From: JBCCEJ01 sp039030335 | GTDB taxonomy: Bacteria > Pseudomonadota > Gammaproteobacteria > HK1 | DNA: 51,306 bases | Assembly (NCBI GenBank): GCA_039030335.1 | Contig: JBCCEJ010000042.1 | Span: forward strand, 1-51,306 | Direction of reading: 5' to 3' | Shown here: positions 38,588-48,081 of the stretch, piece after piece | Numbering within the stretch: the stretch's first letter is position 1 | Layout: each line of letters starts with the position of its first letter | Position numbers and translations under genes: made by a program | The notes under the pieces: generated by a model | Database searches by the model: none | Told to the model about the DNA's origin: nothing | Seen by the model: only the letters and a program-made list of their open reading frames with translations

Positions 38588-40300
38588 ATGCGTTTGAAAG
38601 CTCTGCTCGAGCGTCGCCACGAGTACCGCCTTCTCGGCCTGATGCTGCTGTTGCTGCACGCCGCGCTCTGGGGTGAGCTGGCCGGTGCGGCATCGCGGTC
38701 TTTGATGCTCGCCCATCTCGGCCTGTTTTTACTGTGGCAACCGATCTGGCGCCGCGAAGAACGCCTTCAGGCATCGGCGTCAGCCATTGCCGTACTGCTG
38801 ATACTGGCCTTCGTCGGTTGGCTGGACTGGTGGGCAGTGACCTTCTGGCTGTTGCTGCTGACAGGCCTCGTCGGCGGCCGCGATACCGAGAGCCCCCGCG
38901 AACGCAAAACTTACATGCTGACGCTCGTGTTTCTGGTATCCGAGTTGATGCTGGGTGCGGTTCCGCAGACCTTCGAGGTTCCACTGCCGCAGCTGGTCAG
39001 TACCGTCTCTGCCTGGGGCCTGCCGCTGATGCCGCTCGCCATGCTGTTTATGACGGCGGACGATAAGCCCGTCAGTAATACCCAGGCCGTGGACTTCCTC
39101 TACGGCGTGACGATGTCGCTGCTGTGCGGCGTACTGGCGCTTGGCTCGTTGCTGCGGATGTACGACAGCGGCGTCGACTACACGGTGGCCGTGTTCCAGA
39201 CCGTCTTCGCGGTTTCGGCCTTCATGCTGACGATCAGCTGGCTGTGGATGCCGTTTGCGGGGTTCAGCGGTCTCGGGCAGCTCTGGACCCGCTATCTCAT
39301 GAACATCGGCACGCCGTTCGAACAGTGGCTCGGAAGGATCTCCGAACTGTCGCGCGAACCGGTACAGCCCGAGCAGTTCCTGGACGCCGCGATGCATGAG
39401 CTGGTCGCACTGCCCTGGGTCAAGGGAGTGCAGTGGCAGGCGCGCGAGGGAACGCTTCAACAGACCGGTGAGACGCACGGCCAGAACTTCAGCATGACAG
39501 AGGAGAACCTCAGCGTGACCGTGTTTACGGTTGCACCGGCCGGCGCCGCCCTGCTCCTGCACGGGAAACTGCTCGTGAACCTACTGGCTCACTTCTACCG
39601 CGCCAGGGAGAGGGAAGTGGAGTTGACGCGGCGCGCCCATCTGGAGGCGGTGCACGAAACAGGCGCGCGGCTCACTCACGATATCAAGAATCTGCTGCAG
39701 TCTCTGCACAACACCACCTCGGCAATGGAACGCGCGGAGACCAGCCAGGATCGCGAGGCAGTTCATGGTTTCGTTGAAAAGCAGCTCCCGACCCTCACGC
39801 AGCGACTGCAGAGCGCCCTCGACAAACTCCAGCAACCTGAACTCATCACCAGTCGCGAGATGCCGGCGGCTCGTTGGTGGGAAGCTTTCCAGTCGCGCCA
39901 CGGCGACGCGAACGTCGAGTTCGTTTCGGACTTGATGGACTCGAATGAGACGGTGGTACCCGCGGAACTGTTCGACAGCGTCGCGGAGAATCTGCTCGAT
40001 AACGCGCTGTATAAACGTCAGACTGAAGCGGCGCTGAACATCACGGTCAAGTTCGAGCAAACCGGCGCCTGTGTACGTCTCACAGTGACGGATGACGGCA
40101 GCGCGATACCGGAAGCGCTTCGCACCGAACTGCTGAGCTCACCGGTGAGGTCGAGATCGGGATTCGGTATCGGCCTCTACCAGTCTGCGCGCCAGGCGGG
40201 GCGCGCGGGCTTCAAACTCACTCTGGATGCTGCAGACGCCGGCAGAGTCAGTTTTCTTCTCGAAGGCACGGCCGGCACTGGGGTGGACGCGGCCGCCTGA
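38588..40300 (+). CDS. membrane sensor histidine kinase
   Basis: 570 residues. Six or seven hydrophobic helices occupy about 14-230, an integral-membrane sensor rather than a large periplasmic domain. A GAF-like region follows (~258-335). The dimerisation box is VHETGARLTHDIKNLLQSLHN (phosphorylated His 364), and the HATPase domain has N-box ENLLDNAL (~465), G1 TDDGSAIP and G2 RSGFGIGLYQSARQ. The arrangement resembles PrsK/PEP-CTERM-type or NtrB-like kinases. No response regulator lies in the window, so it is an orphan here. A sigma-54-type promoter for the prepilin nearby would fit a kinase whose partner is an NtrC-type activator. It is the only plus-strand gene in this pilus region. Confidence 0.9.
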   Translation: MRLKALLERRHEYRLLGLMLLLLHAALWGELAGAASRSLMLAHLGLFLLWQPIWRREERLQASASAIAVLLILAFVGWLDWWAVTFWLLLLTGLVGGRDTESPRERKTYMLTLVFLVSELMLGAVPQTFEVPLPQLVSTVSAWGLPLMPLAMLFMTADDKPVSNTQAVDFLYGVTMSLLCGVLALGSLLRMYDSGVDYTVAVFQTVFAVSAFMLTISWLWMPFAGFSGLGQLWTRYLMNIGTPFEQWLGRISELSREPVQPEQFLDAAMHELVALPWVKGVQWQAREGTLQQTGETHGQNFSMTEENLSVTVFTVAPAGAALLLHGKLLVNLLAHFYRAREREVELTRRAHLEAVHETGARLTHDIKNLLQSLHNTTSAMERAETSQDREAVHGFVEKQLPTLTQRLQSALDKLQQPELITSREMPAARWWEAFQSRHGDANVEFVSDLMDSNETVVPAELFDSVAENLLDNALYKRQTEAALNITVKFEQTGACVRLTVTDDGSAIPEALRTELLSSPVRSRSGFGIGLYQSARQAGRAGFKLTLDAADAGRVSFLLEGTAGTGVDAAA

Positions 40301-40310
40301 CCTCACGGTT

Positions 40311-41084
40311 TCAGGGCAGCACGCCCGCGGTCACCAGGCGGTTGAACAAAAGACTCGGCGCGAGCCAGATAACACGGTCATCGAACTCGCATAAAGGGCC
40401 GCCGAGCGCAGCATCGTCGTTGCACCCGGACGTGGTGGTCGTCGTGTTACGCACGATGAAGGTTCCATCACCATCGGTGTTCTCGGCCTCGTCAGTACCC
40501 GCTGTCGCGCCCGTCAATGCAACGCCGTCTTCGAGACGGGTTCCGCCCAAGCCGTTCGGGCCGTGGGACAGCACTACCGCGACACTGCCACCGCTATAGG
40601 TCTGAATGGACTTGTCGGTTGCGATCCGGGTGCTGACGGTGATGTCGCCGGCATCGCAGATACCGAGCTGGTTGTCGCCGGCCGCACAGGTCGCACCGGG
40701 TACGGCGGTGCGGGCGAACTCCGCGGTCACGCGATACCGGTATCGCTGCCCCCAGGCATCGGACGGCGGTACGCCGAGCGTGCCGTAGGGCAAGCTCCCT
40801 TCGACATTCGCGCAGGCCGCGGCACCGCCGCCATTCTCGGCTCCATCGGCATCGGTGTCGGGGCACGGTAGTCGGCCGTTTGCCATGGCGAAACCCAGCA
40901 GGGCCTCGCGCACGTCACCGAGGTCGCGGTCCGTAGTCTTGATCTGGCTGGCACGAAGCTGAGTCGCGAGCGGTGTGAGCAACGTCCCGAGTAACAAGCC
41001 CACGATCGCGATAACCACCGTCATTTCGATCAACGTGAAGCCGTGCTGCGGCAGGCGTCGCCCCCTTAACAACCGACGGTGCAT
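40311..41084 (-). CDS. type IV prepilin-like minor pilin
   Basis: 257 residues. The basic leader MHRRLLRGRRLPQHG ends before FTLIEMTVVIAIVGLLLGTL, giving a standard prepilin cleavage site with Glu5. The segment DLGDVREALLGFAMANGRLPCPDTDADG followed by GTLGVPPSDAWGQRYRYRV is characteristic of a prepilin group in MSHA-like operons. The Cys residues (ACAN, TCAA, ICDA, GCND, LCEF) suggest disulfides. The start overlaps the end of the large prepilin-like gene by 19 bases. The end is ten bases from the converging kinase gene. A minor pilin of the pilus tip or priming complex is the likely role. Confidence 0.85.
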   Translation of the reverse strand: MHRRLLRGRRLPQHGFTLIEMTVVIAIVGLLLGTLLTPLATQLRASQIKTTDRDLGDVREALLGFAMANGRLPCPDTDADGAENGGGAAACANVEGSLPYGTLGVPPSDAWGQRYRYRVTAEFARTAVPGATCAAGDNQLGICDAGDITVSTRIATDKSIQTYSGGSVAVVLSHGPNGLGGTRLEDGVALTGATAGTDEAENTDGDGTFIVRNTTTTTSGCNDDAALGGPLCEFDDRVIWLAPSLLFNRLVTAGVLP

Positions 41085-43849
41085 GGAATCATCACTCTGT
41101 CGTTGATGGCCGCAACCGACCCGTTGCGGTTGAACCGGCCGAATTCGAAATCATCGAGATTGGCATTGCCGTTAAGGCCTTCAAAATAGTCGGCTGGATC
41201 AATACTGGGTTGGGTGCCGCCAAGGTTCAACCCGGAGCCGACGACGACCGCAGGAACGGTCGTGTCGGTCGTCGCCACCGCCGCGTTCGGATCGTGCGCG
41301 CTCACCGGGTATCGGTTCACGGAAAGGCAATCACCGAGTAGCGTACACGCGCCAACGCCGGTGGGCTGCCACTGGCTGCCGACCCCGATCGCAATGAATT
41401 CATGCCACCCCTGCTCGAAGATCCACCGGGGCACGTCTGGATCCAGCGCGCTGTCGGCGTTCGTATCACCCCACGCCAGCATGAAGTCCTGCTCGATATT
41501 GCTGACCTCGATGTAACCGACGCTATTCTCATCCAGCGTGACTTCCGCGCGGGCGATCTCAATGCCGTTGCTGTCGTAGTCGATAGCGCGTATCGCGACA
41601 TACGGCAGCGCGGGGTCGTTCTCTCCCGCGGTGTCCTCATGGGCTGGGTGGGTGATCGGATCCGATCCGCCCACGGCACCAGAGCGAACCGAGTAAACCA
41701 GCTCGTTGGCCAAAGTGGCCTCGGTGCGTATGCCGGTGAATAACAGATCGAACGTATATTCACGCGACGCGACGAAATCAGTGAGCACGGCGTAGCTGTC
41801 TGCGATAGCAAAGCTCGGATCTGCGCCGCCAGACAGTCCGCTGAGTCCCAGCTGATTGGTCGCCACGGCCGTTACTCGGGCCACGTCGCCGCTCCCTTTG
41901 ACGACGATGTCGCCGATATCGACGCCATCGGCGACGAAGTCACGCGAACTGTCGACGAGTAGGGTCGCCGAACCGCCGCCGTCGGAGGTGTCCGCGATCT
42001 CGCGAGTTGGTACCTGCACCGTCACAACGTCTCCGACCTCGAAGGTGTTGTCGGTTCCACCGCTCAGGCCCGCCGTCGTCAGGGTCAGCGGTGTGCTGGA
42101 TACACTGAGCGCGATGCCGGCCGAGCCGTCCGTCGTATTTGAGACCAACGCGCCACGGGTCACGCCCCAATCGGCGAAAGAAAAGCTTGCTGCCGCCGCG
42201 ATCTCACGGACGTTGAACGGGCGAAGAATGGTCGCGTCCGCCGTCTCCACATCCATCGTGAGGTAGCCGACGCGCGCGGAAGCCAGCCCCTGACAGCGCG
42301 CATGCGCCTCCCCGGCTGCGAGACCGGCCGGATTCTGTCGGCAAACACCCTGCGGCGACATTTCAAGCGGCGCGCTGAGGCCCGCGCCGACCGCCACGGT
42401 ACCGGTGAAAGTGGTGGCCAGGACCTGATTGCGCAGCGAGTTGGTGTAGCTCGCGTGCGGGTCCGTGTGAGCCTGACTGATCGCGAAGCTGACGATGTCA
42501 GCTTCGTCCAATTCCCACGCCACCGAAAAGTCGGATCGCCGATCCTCCGGAGCCAGCGGGTCATGGAACGGCAGATGGCCGAACCGCGTGCCGGCCACAC
42601 CGCGAAAGGTCGGCAGTTGATAGCCGTCTCCGACCGACCAGGCGGCAGCGCTCCCACCGACCATCCGGGTCGTCTGAATGGTTCTGGCGGACACCGAAAC
42701 GACCTGCCCGGTAGCCCCAGTGGTGGTGTTCCGGATAGCTGCCCCAACGAGATTGCCGGCGCCGAGCAGGTTGTCGAAATCGTCTGCGGCCCCGCTGTCT
42801 GTCAGCCCGGTGCCGGTGCCGGGGAGCGCCGTTACAGTACCCGACAGCAGCGGTGAACCCACCGTGGCGTCGGCGAATGGACTCAACCACGGGAACCGGC
42901 TGTGCGTTGCGACGTGGGTCTCCAGCGCAACCCGCACTTCCTGCAGCGCGCGCGCCTGCGCGGCCTCGAGCAGTTCTTCGGCGGTGATGTAGATCAGCCG
43001 GTCGTTGAACAGTCCAACCTGGTCCTCGGTGACCCCAACGTAAGCCACGAAGTCTTCCCCCGCGCCGCCTCCACAGGCACTGGCAACGTCTGCCGTTTCG
43101 TCCGAATCGGCGTTTGAGATGGTGCCGCCGGTAACGGCCAGTGCGTCGAGGTACTGATCGATGGCGGGCGTCGCGCCAACGCGGCTTTGCCCATCCAGCG
43201 CGGGTCCGGGCGCGATGATGACAGCGGCCACGTTGGTGGCGATCAGATTGCCCGCGGCATCGCATACGCGCAGCCAGGGATGTGCCGCGGAGTCCAGCAG
43301 CCCCGGGTTGAGCTGAATTACGCCGTTGCCGTCAAGCGCAGCATTGAATGGCAGCGGCTCGGCAGAGCTATCGAAATTGACGACGTTCCTGGAAACGACA
43401 TACCACAGCGGCTCGCCGGCACCATCCTCCAGGTACGAACTGAGTGCGACGTTAGTCGTCTGAGCCACGCAGCCCGCTGCGCCGAGGTACGGGAATCGCC
43501 CGGCCAGCCGGGATGCCAGCGTCGCGCGGCAATCGCTTTCGCCGTTGTAGTCGCCGTCGGAGACGGCACGGTCGGGCCACGGCAGTTGTCCGGGCCTCAC
43601 ATCCGCACCCTGGTTATCTATGTTGGCGACCGATGCGCCGAGCAATGCCTCGCGGGCCTGGCGAAGCGCCGCGTACGTTTGCGCGAGACTCTCATCGGAT
43701 TCGCGGTCCGTTTGACCACTGAACTCGCCCAGCAACAAAGCCGCGGCCGCCAGAATGGCGACGATCGTCACGACGAGCAGCGCCGCGCCGCGCTGGCGGG
43801 CAGCGGAGCACGGGATCGCGCGTCGAGTGCTTGCGGACTTGGTTGGCAC
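41066..43849 (-). CDS. giant prepilin-like pilus protein with internal repeats
   Basis: About 927 residues (949 from an upstream GTG at 43915; GTG 43849 has AGG at a better distance). A basic leader precedes RGAALLVVTIVAILAAAALLL, a prepilin-like or PilX-like membrane helix without the canonical Glu5. The helix is followed by TYAALRQAREALLGASVANID, as in the neighbouring prepilin. A large extracellular part follows. Three diverged blocks of ~55 residues (in the 949 numbering ~376-434, 577-635, 651-712) share the pattern G-x-V-x-N/K-x-T/S-x-G-x-x-G, then LSGG-x-D-x-x-F-x-V-x-D. The C-terminal region (VPRWIFEQGWHEFIAIGVG) is aromatic. The likely role is a pilus-tip adhesin or MshQ-like component; this is inferred from position. 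Confidence 0.8.
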   Translation of the reverse strand: MPTKSASTRRAIPCSAARQRGAALLVVTIVAILAAAALLLGEFSGQTDRESDESLAQTYAALRQAREALLGASVANIDNQGADVRPGQLPWPDRAVSDGDYNGESDCRATLASRLAGRFPYLGAAGCVAQTTNVALSSYLEDGAGEPLWYVVSRNVVNFDSSAEPLPFNAALDGNGVIQLNPGLLDSAAHPWLRVCDAAGNLIATNVAAVIIAPGPALDGQSRVGATPAIDQYLDALAVTGGTISNADSDETADVASACGGGAGEDFVAYVGVTEDQVGLFNDRLIYITAEELLEAAQARALQEVRVALETHVATHSRFPWLSPFADATVGSPLLSGTVTALPGTGTGLTDSGAADDFDNLLGAGNLVGAAIRNTTTGATGQVVSVSARTIQTTRMVGGSAAAWSVGDGYQLPTFRGVAGTRFGHLPFHDPLAPEDRRSDFSVAWELDEADIVSFAISQAHTDPHASYTNSLRNQVLATTFTGTVAVGAGLSAPLEMSPQGVCRQNPAGLAAGEAHARCQGLASARVGYLTMDVETADATILRPFNVREIAAAASFSFADWGVTRGALVSNTTDGSAGIALSVSSTPLTLTTAGLSGGTDNTFEVGDVVTVQVPTREIADTSDGGGSATLLVDSSRDFVADGVDIGDIVVKGSGDVARVTAVATNQLGLSGLSGGADPSFAIADSYAVLTDFVASREYTFDLLFTGIRTEATLANELVYSVRSGAVGGSDPITHPAHEDTAGENDPALPYVAIRAIDYDSNGIEIARAEVTLDENSVGYIEVSNIEQDFMLAWGDTNADSALDPDVPRWIFEQGWHEFIAIGVGSQWQPTGVGACTLLGDCLSVNRYPVSAHDPNAAVATTDTTVPAVVVGSGLNLGGTQPSIDPADYFEGLNGNANLDDFEFGRFNRNGSVAAINDRVMIPCTVGC

Positions 43850-43990
43850 TTTCACCTGCTCGTCAGACCGACCGCACCGCGGCCGGTGTGCGCTGAGACT
43901 GACATTATCCGCCACCGGCAGCGCCGAAGTGTGACCGGGGTCACGACTCCGTCGCGCACGCCGGCCGGCTCGGCACCACGGCGGCGTCAG

Positions 43991-44632
43991 TTATCGGCCT
44001 GGCCGCTCCAGCGAACCGGGCGCCAGCGGGCGCTGGGTGGTGGGCGCGGTTTGACGCTCGGAGCGCTGTTTTTCTGCCTCTGCGGTTGCAGAATCACCGT
44101 CGGTCGTACGCGAGCGCGCCGACTGGATTTCCGCCTCGAGCTGGGCCCGACGTTCAGCTTCCAGCCGGACCAGGTTGTCCTGCACCGTGCCGGCGTTGGG
44201 ATCGAGCATTTGCCCTGGTCTGATCGTGGCCGTGTTATCGCCGCTCGGCAGTACAAACTGGATGCCGCTCGCGCCGGAGCGAATCTGCACGCCATCGGGC
44301 GTCGCCTCGCCATCCGTAAGCGGCGTTCCGTTCACCCAGGCAGAGCTGCGCCCGCCGGAACGAATGATCAGCCCGTTTACCATCAGATCCGGCAGTTTGG
44401 GAGCAGCTTTGGCCGGCGCGACCACCGTCTTTGGACCCTCTTTGTAGATGATCTCCTGACGGTTCGGATCATATTTTTGACGCAGCGAGTCCAGGTCGGC
44501 GCGCTGCTGAACGCTCGAGAAAAGCCGACCGAATTCCTGTGCCACAGTCAACGCAGGGGTGGCCAGCAACAAGACCGGCAACAGAACCGACAATATGGGT
44601 TTCCACGCCATCGTGTCAGCCAGACGATTCAT
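43991..44632 (-). CDS. MshK-like pilus assembly protein
   Basis: 213 residues with an N-terminal signal (MNRLADTMAWKPILSVLLPV, then LLLATPALTVAQEF). The core LPDLMVNGLIIRSGGRSSAWVNGTPLTDG followed by GVQIRSGASGIQFVLPSGD resembles the small OB-like domain of MshK/PilP-type proteins that contact the secretin. A charged, Arg/Gln-rich tail of about 60 residues (QLEAEIQSARSRTTDGD) extends it well beyond MshK (~100 residues). The start overlaps the previous stop (ATGA). The gene that should come next, the MshL secretin, is missing at this position. Confidence 0.7.
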   Translation of the reverse strand: MNRLADTMAWKPILSVLLPVLLLATPALTVAQEFGRLFSSVQQRADLDSLRQKYDPNRQEIIYKEGPKTVVAPAKAAPKLPDLMVNGLIIRSGGRSSAWVNGTPLTDGEATPDGVQIRSGASGIQFVLPSGDNTATIRPGQMLDPNAGTVQDNLVRLEAERRAQLEAEIQSARSRTTDGDSATAEAEKQRSERQTAPTTQRPLAPGSLERPGR

Positions 44633-45246
44633 GCGCGCGGCTCCGGTTTGCGCACCACATACCAGCGCAGTACACACTCGACGTCCAGATTGGGTTTGCG
44701 CGGATCCGGTTTGCCGGCGAACGCGCGCGAACGGCGCGCGATGCTGCAGCCCGAGACGGTGAACAGTCCGTTGGCGGCTTCGGTCAACGCGTTGACCATC
44801 ATCGGCAGATCAGCCTCGTGCAGCAGCCCTGCGGTGAGACGCATTTCCGTAGCAAATACCTTGAAGTTGCCGGATGGAAATTCGAAATCGGGCTCGAGCT
44901 CGTCCTGCGACGAGATCTCGTAGCGCATGACGGGCAGCTTCATGTTCACCGCAAGGCCGCGCAACGTTTCGATCCAGTTCAGCCGGCTTTCGTCACCGAT
45001 GATCCCCGCTTCTTCGAGCGCCTGATACTGCGGCAGGTACTGTTCGATCTCACGCTGCTGATCGTCCAACGTCGAGTAGCGGCGCTTGGCCGACTTGAAC
45101 CGGCTCTGGCCTTTGCGGAACTCCGTCTCCGTCGTCTGCGCATACTGCAGGCCCCAGTAGAGCAGGCCGCCCCCGATCGCCAGAGCGACGACCAGCATGA
45201 TGGTCGCACCGCGCAGCTCGCGAAAGTCGAGGTTAGCTGCCGCCAT
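44629..45246 (-). CDS. MshJ-like / PilO-type inner-membrane pilus protein
   Basis: 205 residues: a short cytosolic start (MAAANLDFRELRG), one membrane helix (ATIMLVVALAIGGGLLYWGL), a coiled-coil stretch (SRFKSAKRRYSTLDDQQREIEQYL) and a ferredoxin-like periplasmic domain. This is the build of PilO/GspM/MshJ. Start ATG 45246 lies 14 bases inside the MshI-like gene; longer readings translate the other gene's tail. It should pair with the MshI-like protein in the inner-membrane alignment complex. Confidence 0.75.
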   Translation of the reverse strand: MAAANLDFRELRGATIMLVVALAIGGGLLYWGLQYAQTTETEFRKGQSRFKSAKRRYSTLDDQQREIEQYLPQYQALEEAGIIGDESRLNWIETLRGLAVNMKLPVMRYEISSQDELEPDFEFPSGNFKVFATEMRLTAGLLHEADLPMMVNALTEAANGLFTVSGCSIARRSRAFAGKPDPRKPNLDVECVLRWYVVRKPEPRA

Positions 45247-46897
45247 CGGCCAGCTCCTCCTGCTTCTCATCGGCTTCGGGTTCCGGGTTCGTGTCGACCG
45301 GTACCACGATGCGAAGCTCAAACGATGCCTGCGCTCGCTGGTTCGAGCGCGCCGCATCCCCGCTCAACCGCCGTCTCGAGCTGACATCGAAAGGCTGGCG
45401 AATCACCCGCACGCTCTCGATATCATCCAATCGATCCAGTGCGCGGGCGAAACGATTGACCAGATCCAACGCCTGGCGGTAGTCCCCGTCAAACGGCACC
45501 ACCCGACCGCGCACCCGCGCCATCTGATAGTAGATTCCGGGTTCCGCGTCGGCAGGTGCCCGCGGCGCATTGAAATCATTGGTCCGCGTCAGGACGCCTC
45601 CGCGTTCGCCAATCTCGGCGTCGGGGTCACCGGCGGCCGCCCAGTCAAACCGATCTATCTGTATGCGTTCAAAGCCGATCAACCCCTCGCTCAAGGCGAG
45701 CATCGTCGGTAGCGGGTCGGTCTTGTACTGCTGTAGAGCCGACGCCAACTCGACTGCCTGCCGCATTTCATACGGCTCGGCGGGAATTTCGAGTTGGCCC
45801 TCCCGGCCTTTGTTGTAGCGCTCTTCGTAGAACGACGCATGTTCCTTGAGACTCGCCGTCTCACGTTTGATCAGTACGCTCTGGACGTACTGCACGCCGC
45901 TAAACGCCATGCCGCCCAACAGAGCAAGGATGCTGGCCGCCGTCATCGCACCACGCAGACGATGGTGCGTCATGTGACGCCTGTCTTCTGAGGTGGCGTA
46001 GAAGTTCGGCGGTGAAGACCGCGCGAGCAGATGGGCGAACAGCGCATCCGCGTAAGGGGTTGCCAGTTCCGTCTTGCAGCCGTGTTGGGGGCCGACGTCT
46101 TTCAGGTCCAGTGCATGAAAACGCACCAGCATCGTGTCGCGGCTCTGACGACGGAGGTCGTTCAAAACCCGGCGTCCCGTCAGCAGAACGACGTCCAGCG
46201 GTACACCCGGAGCGAGCACTCGCAGACTATTCAGGTACCGCTGCACCCGCTCCACTTCGCCCAGGATGTAGGGTGCCTGCTGCGCGGGCTCCATGCGCGG
46301 CGCGACGGCGAGTCGACTCACATGCAGCTTACCGTCGCGAAAGAACGACTGACGCAGTCCGCCCGCGGATTGCAGCGTCACCAGCAGAACATTATTCGAC
46401 TCAACGGACAGCTTGGGTATCAACGCCTCGGAGATGACGGGCACCGAGTAGATTCCGACCAGCGGCACCTTCATCTGCGCGATCCGCGCAAGCCATGGCG
46501 ACATCAATTCCGGCCGGATGAGCGCTGACAGCAATACGATGTCATCGCGGCGGCCTTCGGCCTCCCGACCCTGAATGATCGCGCTCGAATAGTCTGTGTC
46601 CCGAAATACGCGATTGCGACGCGTGTTGAGCAGCGCCTTGCGATCCGGCCCGAGCACGTGGGGGATGGTGTCGTGTCTGAACTCCTCCTCGACCATGTCG
46701 ACGAGCAGATAGGACGGCAGGTCGGCGGTCTCGGCAAGGTAAGCGGCAAAGCCCTGCAAGCCTTGCTCATCCGCATAGAACGTCGCACCCGGAAGGTCGA
46801 CGAGGCCGCGACGCCAATGAAAAACGCTCAGCTGTCCGCCAGTGAGCACGAACACCCGCGCGGGCGCGAAACTAAACGCTGAGCCGAGTGACGACAT
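45233..46897 (-). CDS. MshI-like pilus assembly protein (PilM/PilN-type fusion)
   Basis: 554 residues. The first ~310 residues look like a cytosolic PilM-like domain with strand-rich segments (FVLTGGQLSVFHWRRG; NNVLLVTLQSAGGLRQSFF). A membrane helix at ~316-338 (GAMTAASILALLGGMAFSGVQ) and a coiled coil (ESASL-type, LIKRETASLKEHASFYEERYN) precede a PilN-like periplasmic domain with two conserved-looking halves. Start ATG 46897 lies within the end of the MshG-like gene, a 26-base overlap. It links the cytosolic motor to the periplasmic part of the machine. Assignment rests on architecture and gene order. Confidence 0.72.
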   Translation of the reverse strand: MSSLGSAFSFAPARVFVLTGGQLSVFHWRRGLVDLPGATFYADEQGLQGFAAYLAETADLPSYLLVDMVEEEFRHDTIPHVLGPDRKALLNTRRNRVFRDTDYSSAIIQGREAEGRRDDIVLLSALIRPELMSPWLARIAQMKVPLVGIYSVPVISEALIPKLSVESNNVLLVTLQSAGGLRQSFFRDGKLHVSRLAVAPRMEPAQQAPYILGEVERVQRYLNSLRVLAPGVPLDVVLLTGRRVLNDLRRQSRDTMLVRFHALDLKDVGPQHGCKTELATPYADALFAHLLARSSPPNFYATSEDRRHMTHHRLRGAMTAASILALLGGMAFSGVQYVQSVLIKRETASLKEHASFYEERYNKGREGQLEIPAEPYEMRQAVELASALQQYKTDPLPTMLALSEGLIGFERIQIDRFDWAAAGDPDAEIGERGGVLTRTNDFNAPRAPADAEPGIYYQMARVRGRVVPFDGDYRQALDLVNRFARALDRLDDIESVRVIRQPFDVSSRRRLSGDAARSNQRAQASFELRIVVPVDTNPEPEADEKQEELADGGS

Positions 46898-48077
46898 CGT
46901 AGATTGGCCCAAGCACCGAGAAGATGACCCAGATGACGATACCGCCGAGAATAACGGTCATGGTCGGGCCGATAAGCGCCTGCATACGGTCGAGCGACTC
47001 GCGCACGTCGCGCTCGTAGAAGTAGCTGATATTCAGAAGCGCGGCATCCAGTCCGCCGGTGTTTTCACCGACCCGTAGCATGCGCAGCACCAGCGGCGGG
47101 AACAGGCCCGCGTGCTCGAAGCCAGCGCTGATCGACGCACCTTCCTGAATCTGGCGCGACGCGCGACGGGCAGCTTCCTGCACGGCCTTGTTCTGCAGTA
47201 ATCCCTCGCTTATCTGGATGCACTCGAGGACGGTCACGCCCGAGGCATAGAGCATCGCGAAGTAGTTTGCGAAGCGCGCCAATATGATCTTCTTCAGAAT
47301 CGGGCCGATAACCCAGATCCGCAGCTTGATGTCGTCTATCGCGTACTCCACCGACGGATTGGCATTCTTGAGCAGTAACAGCAGCACCACCAGCCCCACC
47401 GGGCCGAGCAGCACGATGTACCAGTACGTTACGAAGAATTCGGAGACTGCGATCAGTGCCAGCGTGTGCGCGGGCAGTTCGTCGCCGACGGTCTTGATGA
47501 ACTGCACCAGTTGCGGGACGAGGTAAGTCATCAGGAAGAACACGAGCCCGCCGATGACCACCATCAGGAACATCGGGTACGCCAGCAGCTTCTTCAGGTG
47601 CGCGGCCTGCTCGTCCTGCCACTTGAGGGTCTCGGTGACCTTGCGCAAAACCTCACCAACCTGCCCGGACAGTTCGCCGGCACGGATGAGGCTCACGAAC
47701 ACGTCGTCGAACACCCGCGGATAGAGTTCCATCGCAGCGGACAGCGTCGCGCCGCCTTCGATCGATTCGATCATGCCCGCGATCACTTCGCGCATGCGGG
47801 CGTCTTCGATGGAGTCGCGCAGATCGGTCAAACCTTCGACGAGCGGCACGCCCGCCGATACCAGCTGCTCCATGTGAAAACAGAAGCTGATAAGACTACG
47901 GCGGTCGATGCGGCGCGGAGCCAGTAGAGACGCCCGCGCCTGCGTCTCCTTGTGCGAGATGAGATCGAGCCCCATCCGCGACAGCCGCATCTCCAGGTCG
48001 GCGGCGTTGACGGCATCAATGCGGCCGGTCGTGGCCTTGCCACGCTCGTCGACCGCCTTGTACATCATCTGCGGCAT
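46872..48077 (-). CDS. MshG-like inner-membrane platform protein (GspF/PilC family)
   Basis: 401 residues with two repeated GspF domains. The N-terminal YKAVDERGKATTGRIDA and the first domain (FCFHMEQLVSAGVPLVEGL, then AGELSGQVGEVL) are typical. The second repeat contains FANYFAMLYASGVTVLECI and RVGENTGGLDAALLNI. Three membrane helices are visible (LMVVIGGLVFFLMTYLV; IVLLGPVGLVVLLLLL; TVILGGIVIWVIFSVLG). It anchors the pilus motor in the inner membrane. It begins four bases after the MshE-like stop. Confidence 0.93.
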   Translation of the reverse strand: MPQMMYKAVDERGKATTGRIDAVNAADLEMRLSRMGLDLISHKETQARASLLAPRRIDRRSLISFCFHMEQLVSAGVPLVEGLTDLRDSIEDARMREVIAGMIESIEGGATLSAAMELYPRVFDDVFVSLIRAGELSGQVGEVLRKVTETLKWQDEQAAHLKKLLAYPMFLMVVIGGLVFFLMTYLVPQLVQFIKTVGDELPAHTLALIAVSEFFVTYWYIVLLGPVGLVVLLLLLKNANPSVEYAIDDIKLRIWVIGPILKKIILARFANYFAMLYASGVTVLECIQISEGLLQNKAVQEAARRASRQIQEGASISAGFEHAGLFPPLVLRMLRVGENTGGLDAALLNISYFYERDVRESLDRMQALIGPTMTVILGGIVIWVIFSVLGPIYDVVTRLSV

Positions 48078-48081
48078 GTCG

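Noticed and set aside
43187..44923. Plus-strand frame of 578 codons across the giant prepilin and MshK-like genes
   Set aside because: It spans two well-supported opposite-strand genes and their gap, and its translation is arginine-rich without domains.
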